This document shows positions 27,445 to 35,760 of a stretch of 64,000 bases of DNA, in pieces (position 1 is the stretch's first letter; each line of letters begins with the position of its first letter). The stretch comes from Janthinobacterium sp051380875 (GTDB lineage: Bacteria > Pseudomonadota > Gammaproteobacteria > Burkholderiales > Burkholderiaceae_D). The stretch is taken from NCBI RefSeq assembly GCF_051380875.1, contig NZ_JBNYXW010000008.1:124001-188000 (forward strand). Direction: 5' to 3'. A program made the translations under genes and the position numbers. The notes below the pieces were generated by a model that saw nothing but the letters and a program-made list of their open reading frames with translations, did not search any database and was not told where the DNA came from.

Positions 27445-28305
27445 TTACCCGTTCAAGGCAACGGTGAGCGTGACCACATAGCCATCCATGGCATTGCCCG
27501 TCACGCTGGCCATCTGCAAGCTGATGCCGTCGCTGAAGACATTGTCGGTGGCATAGCTGATCTGCGCCAGGTTGCGCACGCTGGCCGTGTAGCCGCTGGC
27601 CGTGTAGGCCTCGTTCAACGTTGCCATCGGGAACGTAAACTGCGAGGTCTTGATGCGGTTAGCCACATTCGCCGCCTTCGCCAGGCTGGGATAGACCTCG
27701 AAATGCACGTGCGGCATGCGCCCCGTGTAGCAGCCGGGAAAGATGGTGGTAAAGCTGAGGTTGCCGGAACTGTCCGTTTCCTGCACGCCGCGCAAGTAAT
27801 TTTGCGCCGTCACGCCGCTCGAATACAGCGAATACAAGCCTTCGCGGTCGCAATGCCACAGGTAGACGGCGTAGCCGGCCAGGGTGGCGCAGCTGCCGCT
27901 GGCGTTGAGCAGCTGCAACTTGATGGTGAGCGGCACGCCCGCCGCCACACCCGTGGCGCCGTTGAAGCTGGCGCGGATGTCGCTGCGCACGACGCCCGAC
28001 TGGTTCAGCACGTTGACGATGCTGCCGCCATTCGTGTTGGTGCCGTCGGCCGGGTACGGCCCGCCCGTTTCCTCGGGAATGACCGAGCAGGCGCCCGTGG
28101 TGGGGGTGGTGGCCGTGCCGCCGCCAGAACTTGCCGTGCCACTGTCCGTCACCGGCGTGCCGCTGGCGTCCGAGCCGCCGCCGCAGCTGACCAGGGGCAA
28201 GGTGGCCGCGCCGGCCAGCAGCCAGCGCAAGACCTGGCGCCGTTCGACCGCTTGTTGCTGCATCATTTCGAGGTCGGATGCCAGACCGAAATCATGTAAT
28301 TGCAT
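27445..28305 (-). CDS. Exported intradiol ring-cleavage dioxygenase-like protein
   Basis: A 286-residue protein. An N-terminal signal with RRQVLR and lipobox LVSC (Cys41) points to Tat-type export and lipidation. The C-terminal domain resembles protocatechuate 3,4-dioxygenase beta. The four Fe(III) ligands are recognisable: Tyr in TGGPYPADG, Tyr in EGLYSLYSS, and two His in GRMPHVHFEVYP; YLWHCDREG is also typical. Exported intradiol relatives are common but their substrates are rarely known. The start was set at MQLHDFG because GGAG lies 7 nt upstream. Its stop nearly touches the DUF1501 stop (convergent). Confidence 0.83.
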   Translation of the reverse strand: MQLHDFGLASDLEMMQQQAVERRQVLRWLLAGAATLPLVSCGGGSDASGTPVTDSGTASSGGGTATTPTTGACSVIPEETGGPYPADGTNTNGGSIVNVLNQSGVVRSDIRASFNGATGVAAGVPLTIKLQLLNASGSCATLAGYAVYLWHCDREGLYSLYSSGVTAQNYLRGVQETDSSGNLSFTTIFPGCYTGRMPHVHFEVYPSLAKAANVANRIKTSQFTFPMATLNEAYTASGYTASVRNLAQISYATDNVFSDGISLQMASVTGNAMDGYVVTLTVALNG

Positions 28306-28428
28306 AAATACTCCATCAAGTAGGGCAAGAGCGCCAGTGCCGGGCTCAGGCTGGCGCACAGGACCCGGCCTGCACGGCCCGTTCCGAGAGCGCTTTCCGT
28401 CGCTAAAGGCGCTCTTGCGTTCCATGGC

Positions 28429-29103
28429 TCAAGCCGTTGTATTGACCAGGTTGCCGCTGGAAGACAGGCTGCCGCCCGCATTCGCCGCGCCCAGGCTGCC
28501 CGAAAGCGCCTGCAAGAAACTGCCCAGCTTGCTGCTGGAGCTGCTGGAGCTGCTTGAACTGTCGCTGTCACCGCCCAGCGCACTGATCAGGCTGGCAAAG
28601 CTGGACTGCAAATCCGTCACGCTGCTATCCGTGCTGTCCGTGCTGTCGCTGCTGGACGACGACAGTTTTTGCAGCAGGCTTTGCAAGTCCGACTCGATAT
28701 TGCCGGGGCCTGCGCCGCGCGCGCCACCACTCGGCGGCGGACCCGAAGGTGGCTCGCTCCCCTCTTCCGCTTCTGCCGTGCTGGCGCCGCTTTGCGCATG
28801 CAGGCTGCCCATCAGTTGGTGCAGAAAGGCGCCCAACGCCTGGCTGGCGTCGCTGGTCGATGTCGTTGATGTCGTCGATGTCGTGCTATCGGCCGAGTCG
28901 GCATCACTATCGCTGCCCTCCACTGACACGCCGATGGACGACAAGGCGCTGGAAATGGCGTCGAGAAAGGCGCCGTCGTCCGGTTTTTTCGGCGGCGTGC
29001 CGCCCACGCTGCTGGCGTTGGTACTGGTACTGCTGCTGCTCAGGCGGCTGTACGCGCTCAGCTGGCTGGCGGCGTTGGCCGAATTCAAGGCACTGATACT
29101 CAT
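28429..29103 (-). CDS. Ser-rich low-complexity protein, unknown function
   Basis: A 224-residue protein dominated by Ser, Ala, Gly and Asp, with Ser/Thr runs (TTSTTSTTSTS; ten Ser near residue 190) and two helical patches (DASQALGAFLHQLMGSLHAQSG and KLGSFLQALSGSLG). No signal peptide or known domain is seen. The ribosome site AGGAG lies 7 nt before the ATG, and the gene is 30 nt downstream of the Spy/CpxP-like gene, so both may be read from the promoter with Cpx-type boxes. Trinucleotide-rich coding repeats could change length. A surface or secreted role is speculation. Confidence 0.65.
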   Translation of the reverse strand: MSISALNSANAASQLSAYSRLSSSSTSTNASSVGGTPPKKPDDGAFLDAISSALSSIGVSVEGSDSDADSADSTTSTTSTTSTSDASQALGAFLHQLMGSLHAQSGASTAEAEEGSEPPSGPPPSGGARGAGPGNIESDLQSLLQKLSSSSSDSTDSTDSSVTDLQSSFASLISALGGDSDSSSSSSSSSSKLGSFLQALSGSLGAANAGGSLSSSGNLVNTTA

Positions 29104-29133
29104 GCTGGGTCTCCTGTGGTGACGTGGTGGTGC

Positions 29134-29640
29134 TTATTGGGCGCGGCGTGGACCGCTGCGCCGCTCGCGTTGCTGCTCGGCCTGCTTGCGCTGCTCCGGC
29201 GTCAGCACGGCCAGCAATTGCTGCTCCAGCCGCGCCTGCTGCAGGCTGATCTTCGCCATCGCTTGCGCCGCCGTGTTCGCCAGCGCGCTGGCCCTGGCGT
29301 CGTCATAGGCGCTGGAGGCGGCCAGTTCGCGCAATTGTTCATGGGCCTTGAAGGCAATCTTTTGCTGTTCCCTCAGCAATGGCGCCTGGGCGTAGGTGGC
29401 GGCAAAGACTTTGTCCTGCTGCGCTTCGCTCAGCGCGATACCATGCAGGAATGGCGGCAAGCCTTCCGCGCCGGCACCGCCGGGGCCGGGACCGGGACCG
29501 GGACCAAAGCCAGGCGGAGGTCCTTCCATGGCGTGTGGCGGCGGACCATCCGGCGCTGGCGATTGCTGGGCCAGGGCGACGAGCGGCATGCTGCAGGCGG
29601 ACAGCAGCAGCAGGGAGACGGCAATACTCAGGTGTTTCAT
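29134..29640 (-). CDS. Spy/CpxP-like periplasmic protein
   Basis: A 168-residue exported protein with a signal peptide (MKHLSIAVSLLLLSACSMPLVALAQ; the SAC could act as a lipobox). A Pro/Gly/His/Met-rich stretch (GPPPHAMEGPPPG, then GPGPGPGPGG) precedes a helical domain that contains one LTxxQ motif (LTPEQRKQ) near the C-terminus, the hallmark of Spy/CpxP chaperone-like proteins. CpxP proteins bind the Cpx sensor and damp it; Spy acts as a periplasmic chaperone. The position divergent from a Cpx-like two-component pair fits CpxP. The start at 29640 has AAGGAAAA upstream. Confidence 0.78.
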   Translation of the reverse strand: MKHLSIAVSLLLLSACSMPLVALAQQSPAPDGPPPHAMEGPPPGFGPGPGPGPGGAGAEGLPPFLHGIALSEAQQDKVFAATYAQAPLLREQQKIAFKAHEQLRELAASSAYDDARASALANTAAQAMAKISLQQARLEQQLLAVLTPEQRKQAEQQRERRSGPRRAQ

Positions 29641-29709
29641 CAAGTTTTCCTTTCGTGGCGAACAGCCTTGATTGTCGGGCTCTGGCATGTAAAGCAACGT
29701 TAGGGCGGC

Positions 29710-29768
29710 GTAAAAGCGTGTAAAGGAAGCCGCCGGGATGTAAGCAGAAGTATGTAAAAACGCGTAAA
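29710..29768. promoter_or_regulatory. Two Cpx-type boxes in the divergent promoter region
   Basis: Two exact matches to the E. coli CpxR consensus GTAAA-N5-GTAAA: 29710-29724 (spacer AGCGT) and 29754-29768 (spacer AACGC), 44 bp apart start to start, about four helical turns. Extra half-sites GTAAA at 29689 and GTAAG at 29740 flank them. One box lies 70 nt upstream of the Spy/CpxP-like ATG and the other 65 nt upstream of the response regulator ATG, so each divergent gene has its own site. Confidence 0.75.
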
Positions 29769-29832
29769 ACGCTGCTGAGCAGCCCCGTTTGACTGCTATC
29801 ATCGGGCGATATTCACCCGAAAAAGCACAGGC

Positions 29833-30522
29833 ATGAGCAAGGTTTTATTGATAGACGACGATGTCGAACTGGTCGGCATGTTCCAGGAATACCTGACCCA
29901 GGAAGGCTTCGATGCCAAGGCCGTGCATGAGGGCGAAAGCGGCGCGGCCGAAGCGCTGACGGGCATGTATGCCATCGCCATCCTCGACGTCATGATGCCG
30001 CGCATGAATGGCCTGGAAACGCTGCGCCGCATCCGCGCCGGCAGCAACTTGCCGATCCTGATGCTGACGGCGCGCGGCGACGACACGGACCGCATCGTTG
30101 GCCTGGAACTGGGCGCCGACGATTACGTGACCAAGCCGTGCACGCCGCGCGAGCTGACGGCGCGCATCCGCGCCATCCTGCGCCGCTCGCAAACCGTGCC
30201 GCACGACACCTCGGGCATGGCGCCACTGGCCGTAGGCCAGTTGACGATGTGGCCCGAGCAGCGCCGCGCTTCCTGGGCTGGCACGCATCTGGAGCTGACG
30301 AGTACGGAATTCAATCTGCTGGAAGTGCTGGTGCGCCATGCAGGCAAGCCCGTCAGTAAGAATCAGCTGTCCGAACTGGGGCTGGGACGGCCTATGGCCC
30401 GTTTCGACCGCAATATCGACGTGCACTTGAGCAGCCTGCGCCGCAAGCTGGGCAGCCTGGCCGATGGCCGTTCCTGCCTGCAAACCGTGTACCGCCTGGG
30501 CTACCAGCTGATCAAGGAGTAA
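29833..30522 (+). CDS. cpxR: OmpR-family response regulator, CpxR-like
   Basis: A 229-residue response regulator: receiver domain (acidic pocket LIDDD, phospho-acceptor Asp52 in AILDVMMP, Lys in VTKPCTPREL) and a C-terminal winged-helix DNA-binding domain (ELTSTEFNLLEVLVRHAG and RFDRNIDVHLSSLRRKLG). It is 2 nt upstream of a sensor kinase that starts with GTG. The symbol rests on three points: the divergent Spy/CpxP-like gene, Cpx-type boxes in the shared promoter and the overall CpxR-like receiver. Autoregulation through the box at 29754-29768 is inferred. Confidence 0.8.
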   Translation: MSKVLLIDDDVELVGMFQEYLTQEGFDAKAVHEGESGAAEALTGMYAIAILDVMMPRMNGLETLRRIRAGSNLPILMLTARGDDTDRIVGLELGADDYVTKPCTPRELTARIRAILRRSQTVPHDTSGMAPLAVGQLTMWPEQRRASWAGTHLELTSTEFNLLEVLVRHAGKPVSKNQLSELGLGRPMARFDRNIDVHLSSLRRKLGSLADGRSCLQTVYRLGYQLIKE

Positions 30523-30524
30523 GC

Positions 30525-32030
30525 GTGGGCCGTCTGTTCTGGAAGTTTTTCCTGTGCATCATGCTGGCGCAAATTACGGCCACCATCGGCATCGGCGGCA
30601 CGTTCTGGCTGAAAAACCGGGCCGCACAGCAAGAACGGGCGCTCGATATCGATACCAGCCCGCCCGCGCAGATGGCCATCGAAGCGGCCAGCGCCACCCT
30701 GGAAGCAGGTGGAGCCAAGGCCTTGCAGCAATTTCTCGGCAAGATGGAACGCATGCGCGTGTTTGCCGTCGATGCGCATGGGCAAGAACTGATGGGCCGC
30801 CAGGTCCATCCCGCCATGCTGAACAAGGCGCGCGCGCTGCTGGCGCAGGAGCCGCCCCATGCCGTGGTGCGCGAAGCGCGCGGCAGCGACGGCGTGCGCT
30901 ACCTGCTGTTCCTGCCCTCGTCCGTACGCTTTCGCAATGCCGAGGCAGGCGCCGCACGCGATACCCTCAACGCCGTCACCTTGCGCGGCCCAGGCGCCAT
31001 GGGCGGCGGCCCCCGTGCCGATGAGGCCGGCGCACCGCCACGCCGCGCCGGCGATGACCGTGGACCGCCCCGCGACATGGGCGGCATGCCGCCCGGCCCG
31101 CGCATGGACAGCCCCTACCGCACCTTCATACCCGTCGCCGCCGCCATCGCCGCCAGCCTGCTGTTTGCCTTCCTGCTGGCCTGGTATTTTGCGCGCCCCA
31201 TCCGCGACCTGCGGCTAGCGTTTGAAGCGGCCTCGAACGGCAACCTGGCGCCGCGCTTTCATGCCAGCAGCAAGCGCGGCGATGAATTGACGGACCTGGG
31301 GCGCGACTTTGACCGCATGACAGGACGTTTGCGTAATCTCATGGATAGCCAGACGCGCTTGCTGCATGATGTCTCGCACGAGCTGCGCTCGCCATTGGCG
31401 CGCCTGCAGGCAGCCATCGGCCTGGCGCACCAGCAGCCGGACAAGATGGCCGCCTCGATGGAGCGCATCGAGCGCGAAAGCGAGCGTATGGATAAACTCA
31501 TCGGCGAACTGCTGACCCTTTCGCGACTGGAGGCAGGTGCGCAGCACCCGCACAGCGAAGACATCTGCATCGCCGACCTGGTGCACGACATCGTGGCAGA
31601 TGCCCGCTATGAAGCGGGCGCGCGCCAGGTCGCCATCGATATGGCCGGCGATGCAGCCAGCGCGGACGCCATCGTTACGGGCCAGCCCGAATTGCTCGCG
31701 CGTGCGGTGGAAAACGTCGTGCGCAATGCCGTCAAGCACAGCCCGGATGCGGGCAGCGTCCAGGTGGACATCGCGCTGCAAGCTGACGGCAAGCAACTAC
31801 GCATTGCCGTGCAGGACCGGGGCCCGGGCGTGCCTTACGCCGACCTGGCCAGCATCTTCGCGCCTTTCTTCCGCGCCAGCAATACCCAGCACAACACCGA
31901 AGGCCACGGCCTGGGCCTGGCCATCGCCCAGCACGTGATCGGCGCCCATGGCGGCAGCATTGCCGCCAGCTTGCGCAGCGGTGGCGGACTGTGCGTGAGC
32001 ATGCTGCTACCCGTGAAAACGCCAGGCTGA
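30525..32030 (+). CDS. cpxA: Sensor histidine kinase, CpxA-like, with Gly/Pro-rich periplasmic segment
   Basis: A 501-residue membrane sensor: helix 1 (about 5-27), periplasmic region (about 30-200), helix 2 (about 202-222), HAMP, HisKA with H-box LLHDVSHELRSPLARL (His285), and HATPase with N-box ENVVRNAVKHS, G1 DRGPGVP and G2 GHGLGLAIA. All catalytic boxes are intact. The periplasmic region ends in a long Gly/Pro/Arg/Asp/Met-rich stretch (about 148-200; GAPPRRAGDDRGPP, MGGMPPGPRMDSP), which is not typical of E. coli CpxA. GTG start with AAGGAG 5 nt upstream, right after the regulator stop. Confidence 0.82.
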   Translation: MGRLFWKFFLCIMLAQITATIGIGGTFWLKNRAAQQERALDIDTSPPAQMAIEAASATLEAGGAKALQQFLGKMERMRVFAVDAHGQELMGRQVHPAMLNKARALLAQEPPHAVVREARGSDGVRYLLFLPSSVRFRNAEAGAARDTLNAVTLRGPGAMGGGPRADEAGAPPRRAGDDRGPPRDMGGMPPGPRMDSPYRTFIPVAAAIAASLLFAFLLAWYFARPIRDLRLAFEAASNGNLAPRFHASSKRGDELTDLGRDFDRMTGRLRNLMDSQTRLLHDVSHELRSPLARLQAAIGLAHQQPDKMAASMERIERESERMDKLIGELLTLSRLEAGAQHPHSEDICIADLVHDIVADARYEAGARQVAIDMAGDAASADAIVTGQPELLARAVENVVRNAVKHSPDAGSVQVDIALQADGKQLRIAVQDRGPGVPYADLASIFAPFFRASNTQHNTEGHGLGLAIAQHVIGAHGGSIAASLRSGGGLCVSMLLPVKTPG

Positions 32031-32064
32031 CCCGCTTGGAGGTCCATTCACGGCGAGCCTGGCG
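32020..32064. repeat. Inverted repeat at the 3' end of the sensor kinase gene
   Basis: CGCCAGGCT (32020-32028, over the stop codon) and AGCCTGGCG (32056-32064) form a perfect 9-bp stem with a 27-nt loop. It lies between the convergent kinase and FlxA-like genes. There is no T tract, so it may be a weak or Rho-assisted terminator or an mRNA 3' end stabiliser. Confidence 0.45.
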
Positions 32065-32087
32065 CTTGGGTACTGCTGCAGACCTGG

Positions 32088-32429
32088 CTAGGCCTGCGTA
32101 TCGATAATGCTGCCCAGGGTGGACGAGGCCGATTTCGCCGGGCTGGTCGCCGTATCGGCGCTGCTGGCCGCCTGCGAACTTTGCTGTGCCGCTTTCTGTG
32201 CGGCCGCCGCTTGCAATTGAGCAATCTGCGCCTGCAAGGCCTGGATTTGCTGCGCCAACTGCTCCTGCAGCTTTTGCGACGTTTCCGTCTGCTCGCCCTT
32301 CTGCGACTCCGTCAATTCCTTTTGCGCCGCCGTGATCTGCTTTTGCAGTGCCGCGATCTGCGCGCTGCTGCCCGTACTGGCGCTACTCACAGCGCTGACC
32401 GCGCTGCCCGAACCAATTGCCGCTACCAT
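32088..32429 (-). CDS. FlxA-like small coiled-coil protein
   Basis: A 113-residue protein: Ser/Ala-rich ends flank a central amphipathic coiled coil (AQIAALQKQITAAQKELTES and QKLQEQLAQQIQALQAQIAQ), the pattern of FlxA-like proteins. There is no signal peptide or membrane segment. AGGAGG lies 5 nt before the ATG at 32429, which decides the start over a longer frame. In enterobacteria flxA is under flagellar sigma control, but no flagellar gene or promoter is visible here, so the link to motility is not supported locally. It shares Ser/Ala composition with the Ser-rich gene on the other side of the Cpx-like locus. Confidence 0.7.
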   Translation of the reverse strand: MVAAIGSGSAVSAVSSASTGSSAQIAALQKQITAAQKELTESQKGEQTETSQKLQEQLAQQIQALQAQIAQLQAAAAQKAAQQSSQAASSADTATSPAKSASSTLGSIIDTQA

Positions 32430-32560
32430 GATGCCTCCTGTCTGTTTCAATACCAAGGTTAACGGCAGGAACAGGCGAGGCTGTAGTGCTGCGCATGTAA
32501 AGGCAGGTAAAGAGGGGGAAAAGCGGACCAAGCGGCGTGGCGCCGCCCTGTTCGATGAAA

Positions 32561-33127
32561 CTATGCTTTTGGCAATGTCACGCCGCGTTGACCCTGGTAC
32601 TTGCCGTCACGGTCCTTGTACGAGGTTTCGCACTCTTCATCGGACTCGAAGAACAGCACTTGCGCGCAGCCTTCGCCCGCGTAGATCTTTGCCGGCAGCG
32701 GGGTCGTGTTGGAAAATTCCAGCGTCACATAGCCCTCCCATTCCGGTTCGAACGGGGTGACGTTGACGATGATGCCGCAACGGGCATAGGTGGACTTGCC
32801 CAGGCAAATCGTCAGCACGCTGCGGGGGATGCGGAAGTATTCGATGGTGCGCGCCAGCGCGAACGAGTTCGGCGGGATGATGCAGACATCGCTTTTCACG
32901 TCGACAAACGAGTTCGAATCGAAGTTCTTCGGATCGACGATGGTGCTGTTGATGTTGGTGAAAATCTTGAATTCGTCGGCGCAGCGAATGTCATAGCCAT
33001 ACGACGAAGTACCGTAGGAAATGACTTTACGGCCATCAACGGCACGTACCTGGTTCGGCTCGAACGGCTCGATCATGCCCGTTTGCTCCGCCATGCGGCG
33101 TATCCATTTATCGTTTTTAATCGTCAT
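32561..33127 (-). CDS. dcd: dCTP deaminase
   Basis: A 188-residue enzyme that deaminates dCTP to dUTP, the main route to dUMP for ThyA. Recognisable blocks: SYGYDIRCADEFKIF, FALARTIEYFRIP (substrate and Mg binding) and the catalytic segment GKSTYARCGIIVNVTPFEPEWEGY with the catalytic Glu. The C-terminal tail QGQRGVTLPKA closes over the nucleotide. Length matches E. coli Dcd (193). It is leftward and has no close operon partner; the upstream gap holds no obvious element. Confidence 0.95.
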   Translation of the reverse strand: MTIKNDKWIRRMAEQTGMIEPFEPNQVRAVDGRKVISYGTSSYGYDIRCADEFKIFTNINSTIVDPKNFDSNSFVDVKSDVCIIPPNSFALARTIEYFRIPRSVLTICLGKSTYARCGIIVNVTPFEPEWEGYVTLEFSNTTPLPAKIYAGEGCAQVLFFESDEECETSYKDRDGKYQGQRGVTLPKA

Positions 33128-33261
33128 CGCAGGGGCATCTTTCTAGAATATCGGAATGGCTGGGGGTGGCACGCCTGGTGCAGGCGCCGCCCGAATGGCA
33201 GGATTTTACGCGAAAACCCGCCACTTTTGGCCCTTGCCCCTTGAAAATCCTTGACGCCTGC

Positions 33262-34062
33262 TTAGTGTTTTTCCAGCAAGGATGTGATCATCTCGCGCAC
33301 CACTTGCGCCGTCAGCTCGGGGTTTTCCATGGGAAACAGATGACCGCCCGGCACCTGGCGGAAAAACGGGCCGACCAGCTTGCGCGTGGCCTGCAAGCCC
33401 GCCTGGCGGCATTCCACCGATGCCGTACCGCCAATAAAGCCGATCGGCACGGGCAAGCCTTTCCGCACGAGGCTGCCGATATGATGCGGCAAGCTGCGAT
33501 ACACATCCGTTTCCACTTCGCGCGTAAAGCGCAGCTGCACCCCATCCGGATGGGGCGCCAGGCCGCTGTCGATATAGTCGCGCAAGACTTGCGGCGCCCA
33601 GATGGCGAACATGTCCTTGGCGGCGAAGTGCGCGTACGCGGCCTGCGCATCGGGCCACAGCTTGCGCCGCCTGACCGAAAAGCGTGACGGAGAGAAACGC
33701 TCGCCCAGCGCCGTATTGCGCGCCAGGCGCACCAGCAAGGCGCGCCAGCCCGCCACCACGGGCGAATCGAGCAAGACCACGCAGCGCACCAGGTCGGGCC
33801 GCTGCTTGGCCACCATCACACTGAGCATGCCCCCCAGCGAATGGCCGACCAGGATCACGGGCGCGTTGTAGCGACGGTCCAGGTCATCGATATACTCGCG
33901 CACCAGTTCGGGCCAGCCCGTACTGACGGGGTAAGCGGGGTCGTGCGCGTGCATGTCGAGCGCCTGCACATCATAGTGCTGGCCCAGCAAGCCGAACAGC
34001 TTGCGGTAGGTGCCGGCAGGGTAACTATTGGCGTGGGCAAAGTGCAGCTGCGGAAGTGTCAT
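33262..34062 (-). CDS. Alpha/beta hydrolase
   Basis: A 266-residue soluble hydrolase. The nucleophile elbow VGHSLGGML (Ser75) and the C-terminal His in GGHLFPMENPE are evident; the cap region is Arg-rich. It resembles the MhpC/lysophospholipase-like group, and the substrate is unknown. It stands 58 nt before the HAD gene's end on the same strand, with no strong sign of a shared operon. ATG at 34062 is the first codon that leaves the beta-strand HFAHANSYPAG intact. Confidence 0.82.
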   Translation of the reverse strand: MTLPQLHFAHANSYPAGTYRKLFGLLGQHYDVQALDMHAHDPAYPVSTGWPELVREYIDDLDRRYNAPVILVGHSLGGMLSVMVAKQRPDLVRCVVLLDSPVVAGWRALLVRLARNTALGERFSPSRFSVRRRKLWPDAQAAYAHFAAKDMFAIWAPQVLRDYIDSGLAPHPDGVQLRFTREVETDVYRSLPHHIGSLVRKGLPVPIGFIGGTASVECRQAGLQATRKLVGPFFRQVPGGHLFPMENPELTAQVVREMITSLLEKH

Positions 34063-34120
34063 CGTGGGGCGGTGCCGGTGAATGCGATAGGCAATTGTAA
34101 TGGCATGGCGGCAAGGCGAA

Positions 34121-34822
34121 TCAGAGGGAGACCTCTAATTGCCGCCGTGCCTGTGCCACGGCCAAGCCAGGCACGAAGGACGCCAGCACTTCGCCCAGCT
34201 CGGCAATCGATTCCACCACGCAAAACGCGTCGTCAAATGCATGCCCGCGGTTCATGTGGTTACGCAAGATGATGCATTCCAGCCCTGCCGCGTTGGCGGC
34301 GCGCAAGCCGCGCGGCGAGTCTTCCACGGCCACGCAGTGGGCAGCAGCCAGCCCCAAACGCTGCAAGCCCAGTTGATAGCCATCGGGCGCAGGCTTGCTT
34401 TCGAGATACATTTCGCGCGTCAGCACGAAGTCGAAATGCCCGAGCATGCCCGTGGCAGCATGGCTGATCCGGAAATGTTGCTCGTAAGCACTCGTGACGA
34501 CGCCCATGGCGACATGCGGGCGCAGCGCCGCCAGCACCTGCTTGATGCCGGGCATGGCCAGCTGGCCCGCCTGGCGCAGGCGTTCGCTGAACAGCCGGGT
34601 GCGCTCGCCGCGCAGGCGGTCGACCAGCTCAATATCGTGGCCCTGCCCCAGCAGCAAGTGCCAGGCGCCATAGTTATTGTCGAGAAACCAGTCGAAAAAT
34701 TGCTTGGACGTCAAGTCTATGCCATAGGGCAAGAGTAAGTCGCGGTTGCTTTCGTAAAACAGCTGCTCGGTATTGACCAGCACGCCATCGTTGTCCCACA
34801 GCACACCCTGGATGGTTTTCAT
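34121..34822 (-). CDS. HAD-superfamily phosphatase/phosphomutase
   Basis: A 233-residue HAD hydrolase of subfamily I (beta-phosphoglucomutase/phosphoglycolate phosphatase-like). Motif 1 DNDGVLVNTE (Asp10, Asp12), motif 2 Thr in VVTSAYEQH, motif 3 Lys in LESKPAPDGYQLG and motif 4 VAVEDSPRGLRAA are all complete. A four-helix cap lies between motifs 1 and 2. It probably dephosphorylates a small sugar phosphate or similar metabolite, but the substrate cannot be assigned. It ends 59 nt upstream of the hydrolase gene and starts 28 nt after the TSUP transporter stop; all three run leftward. Confidence 0.85.
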   Translation of the reverse strand: MKTIQGVLWDNDGVLVNTEQLFYESNRDLLLPYGIDLTSKQFFDWFLDNNYGAWHLLLGQGHDIELVDRLRGERTRLFSERLRQAGQLAMPGIKQVLAALRPHVAMGVVTSAYEQHFRISHAATGMLGHFDFVLTREMYLESKPAPDGYQLGLQRLGLAAAHCVAVEDSPRGLRAANAAGLECIILRNHMNRGHAFDDAFCVVESIAELGEVLASFVPGLAVAQARRQLEVSL

Positions 34823-34849
34823 GGCTTAGGCTTGAATGCTTGTTTGAAC

Positions 34850-35611
34850 TTATTTAAAGAAAATGTCGTAGGACAACTTCACGATCAGCAGCACCAGCAG
34901 CACCAGGAACAGGATGCGCACGAAGGCGGCGCCACGGCGCACGGCGATCCAGGTCCCCGTCAGGGCGCCCAGGATATTGCACACAGCCATCGGTGCGGCC
35001 ACGGCGTAGACCACGTGGCCGGCGGGAATGAAGAAGGCCAGCGCGGCCACGTTGGTGGCGACATTCACCAGTTTCGAGCAAGCCGAGGCGAGGATGAAGT
35101 CGAAGCCAAAGACGCGGATGAACAGGAAAATCAAGAAGCTGCCCGTACCCGGGCCGAACAGGCCGTCATAGAAACCGATGGCGCCGCCGATGACGATGGC
35201 CAGGATGCGTTCACGCGGGCCGATCGGGCGCGGCTCGCGCGTGCTGCCGAAATCCTTCTTGATGAAGGTGTAGATGGCCATGATGATGATCAACACCAGC
35301 ACCATGGGGCGCACCACCTGCTGCGGCACATACGACACGGCGGCGGCGCCAATAAACGACATGACAAAGGCGCTGGCCACGGCCGGCAGCACCAGCAGCC
35401 AGGGAATATGCACCTTGCCGACGAACGAGCGGGCGGCAAACGTGGTGCCGCAGGCGGACGCCAGCTTGTTCGTGCCCAGCAGGGAGGTCGACGCCATGTT
35501 CGGCATCAGGTTGAACAGGGCCGGCAACTGGATCAGCCCGCCCCCACCCACGGCGGCATCGATCAGGCCGGCAAAGAAGGCAAATAAACACAGCAGCGAG
35601 ATGGTCAGCAT
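34850..35611 (-). CDS. TSUP (TauE/SafE) family membrane transporter
   Basis: A 253-residue inner-membrane protein with about eight hydrophobic helices. The family repeat appears as DAAVGGGGLIQLPALF in the first half and GFYDGLFGPGTGSF in the second. TSUP proteins move sulfite, sulfoacetate or related anions; the ligand here is not evident. The start at 35611 (MLTISLLCLF) puts the first helix at the N-terminus; an upstream in-frame start would add a charged extension overlapping the divergent promoter. It is divergent from a LysR-type gene that may regulate it. Confidence 0.86.
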   Translation of the reverse strand: MLTISLLCLFAFFAGLIDAAVGGGGLIQLPALFNLMPNMASTSLLGTNKLASACGTTFAARSFVGKVHIPWLLVLPAVASAFVMSFIGAAAVSYVPQQVVRPMVLVLIIIMAIYTFIKKDFGSTREPRPIGPRERILAIVIGGAIGFYDGLFGPGTGSFLIFLFIRVFGFDFILASACSKLVNVATNVAALAFFIPAGHVVYAVAAPMAVCNILGALTGTWIAVRRGAAFVRILFLVLLVLLIVKLSYDIFFK

Positions 35612-35760
35612 GATAGGCGGCAAGAGTGGCAACAGGGGCAGTATAGGCGCCGTGTATTTTTTCGGATGCAACTTCAAATTGCGGAAAACGCAATCAGCCG
35701 TAACGCTTGACGGAATGCGCCCCTTGCGCTCTACTGGCTTCTTTTGCCGGGAGCTGCACA

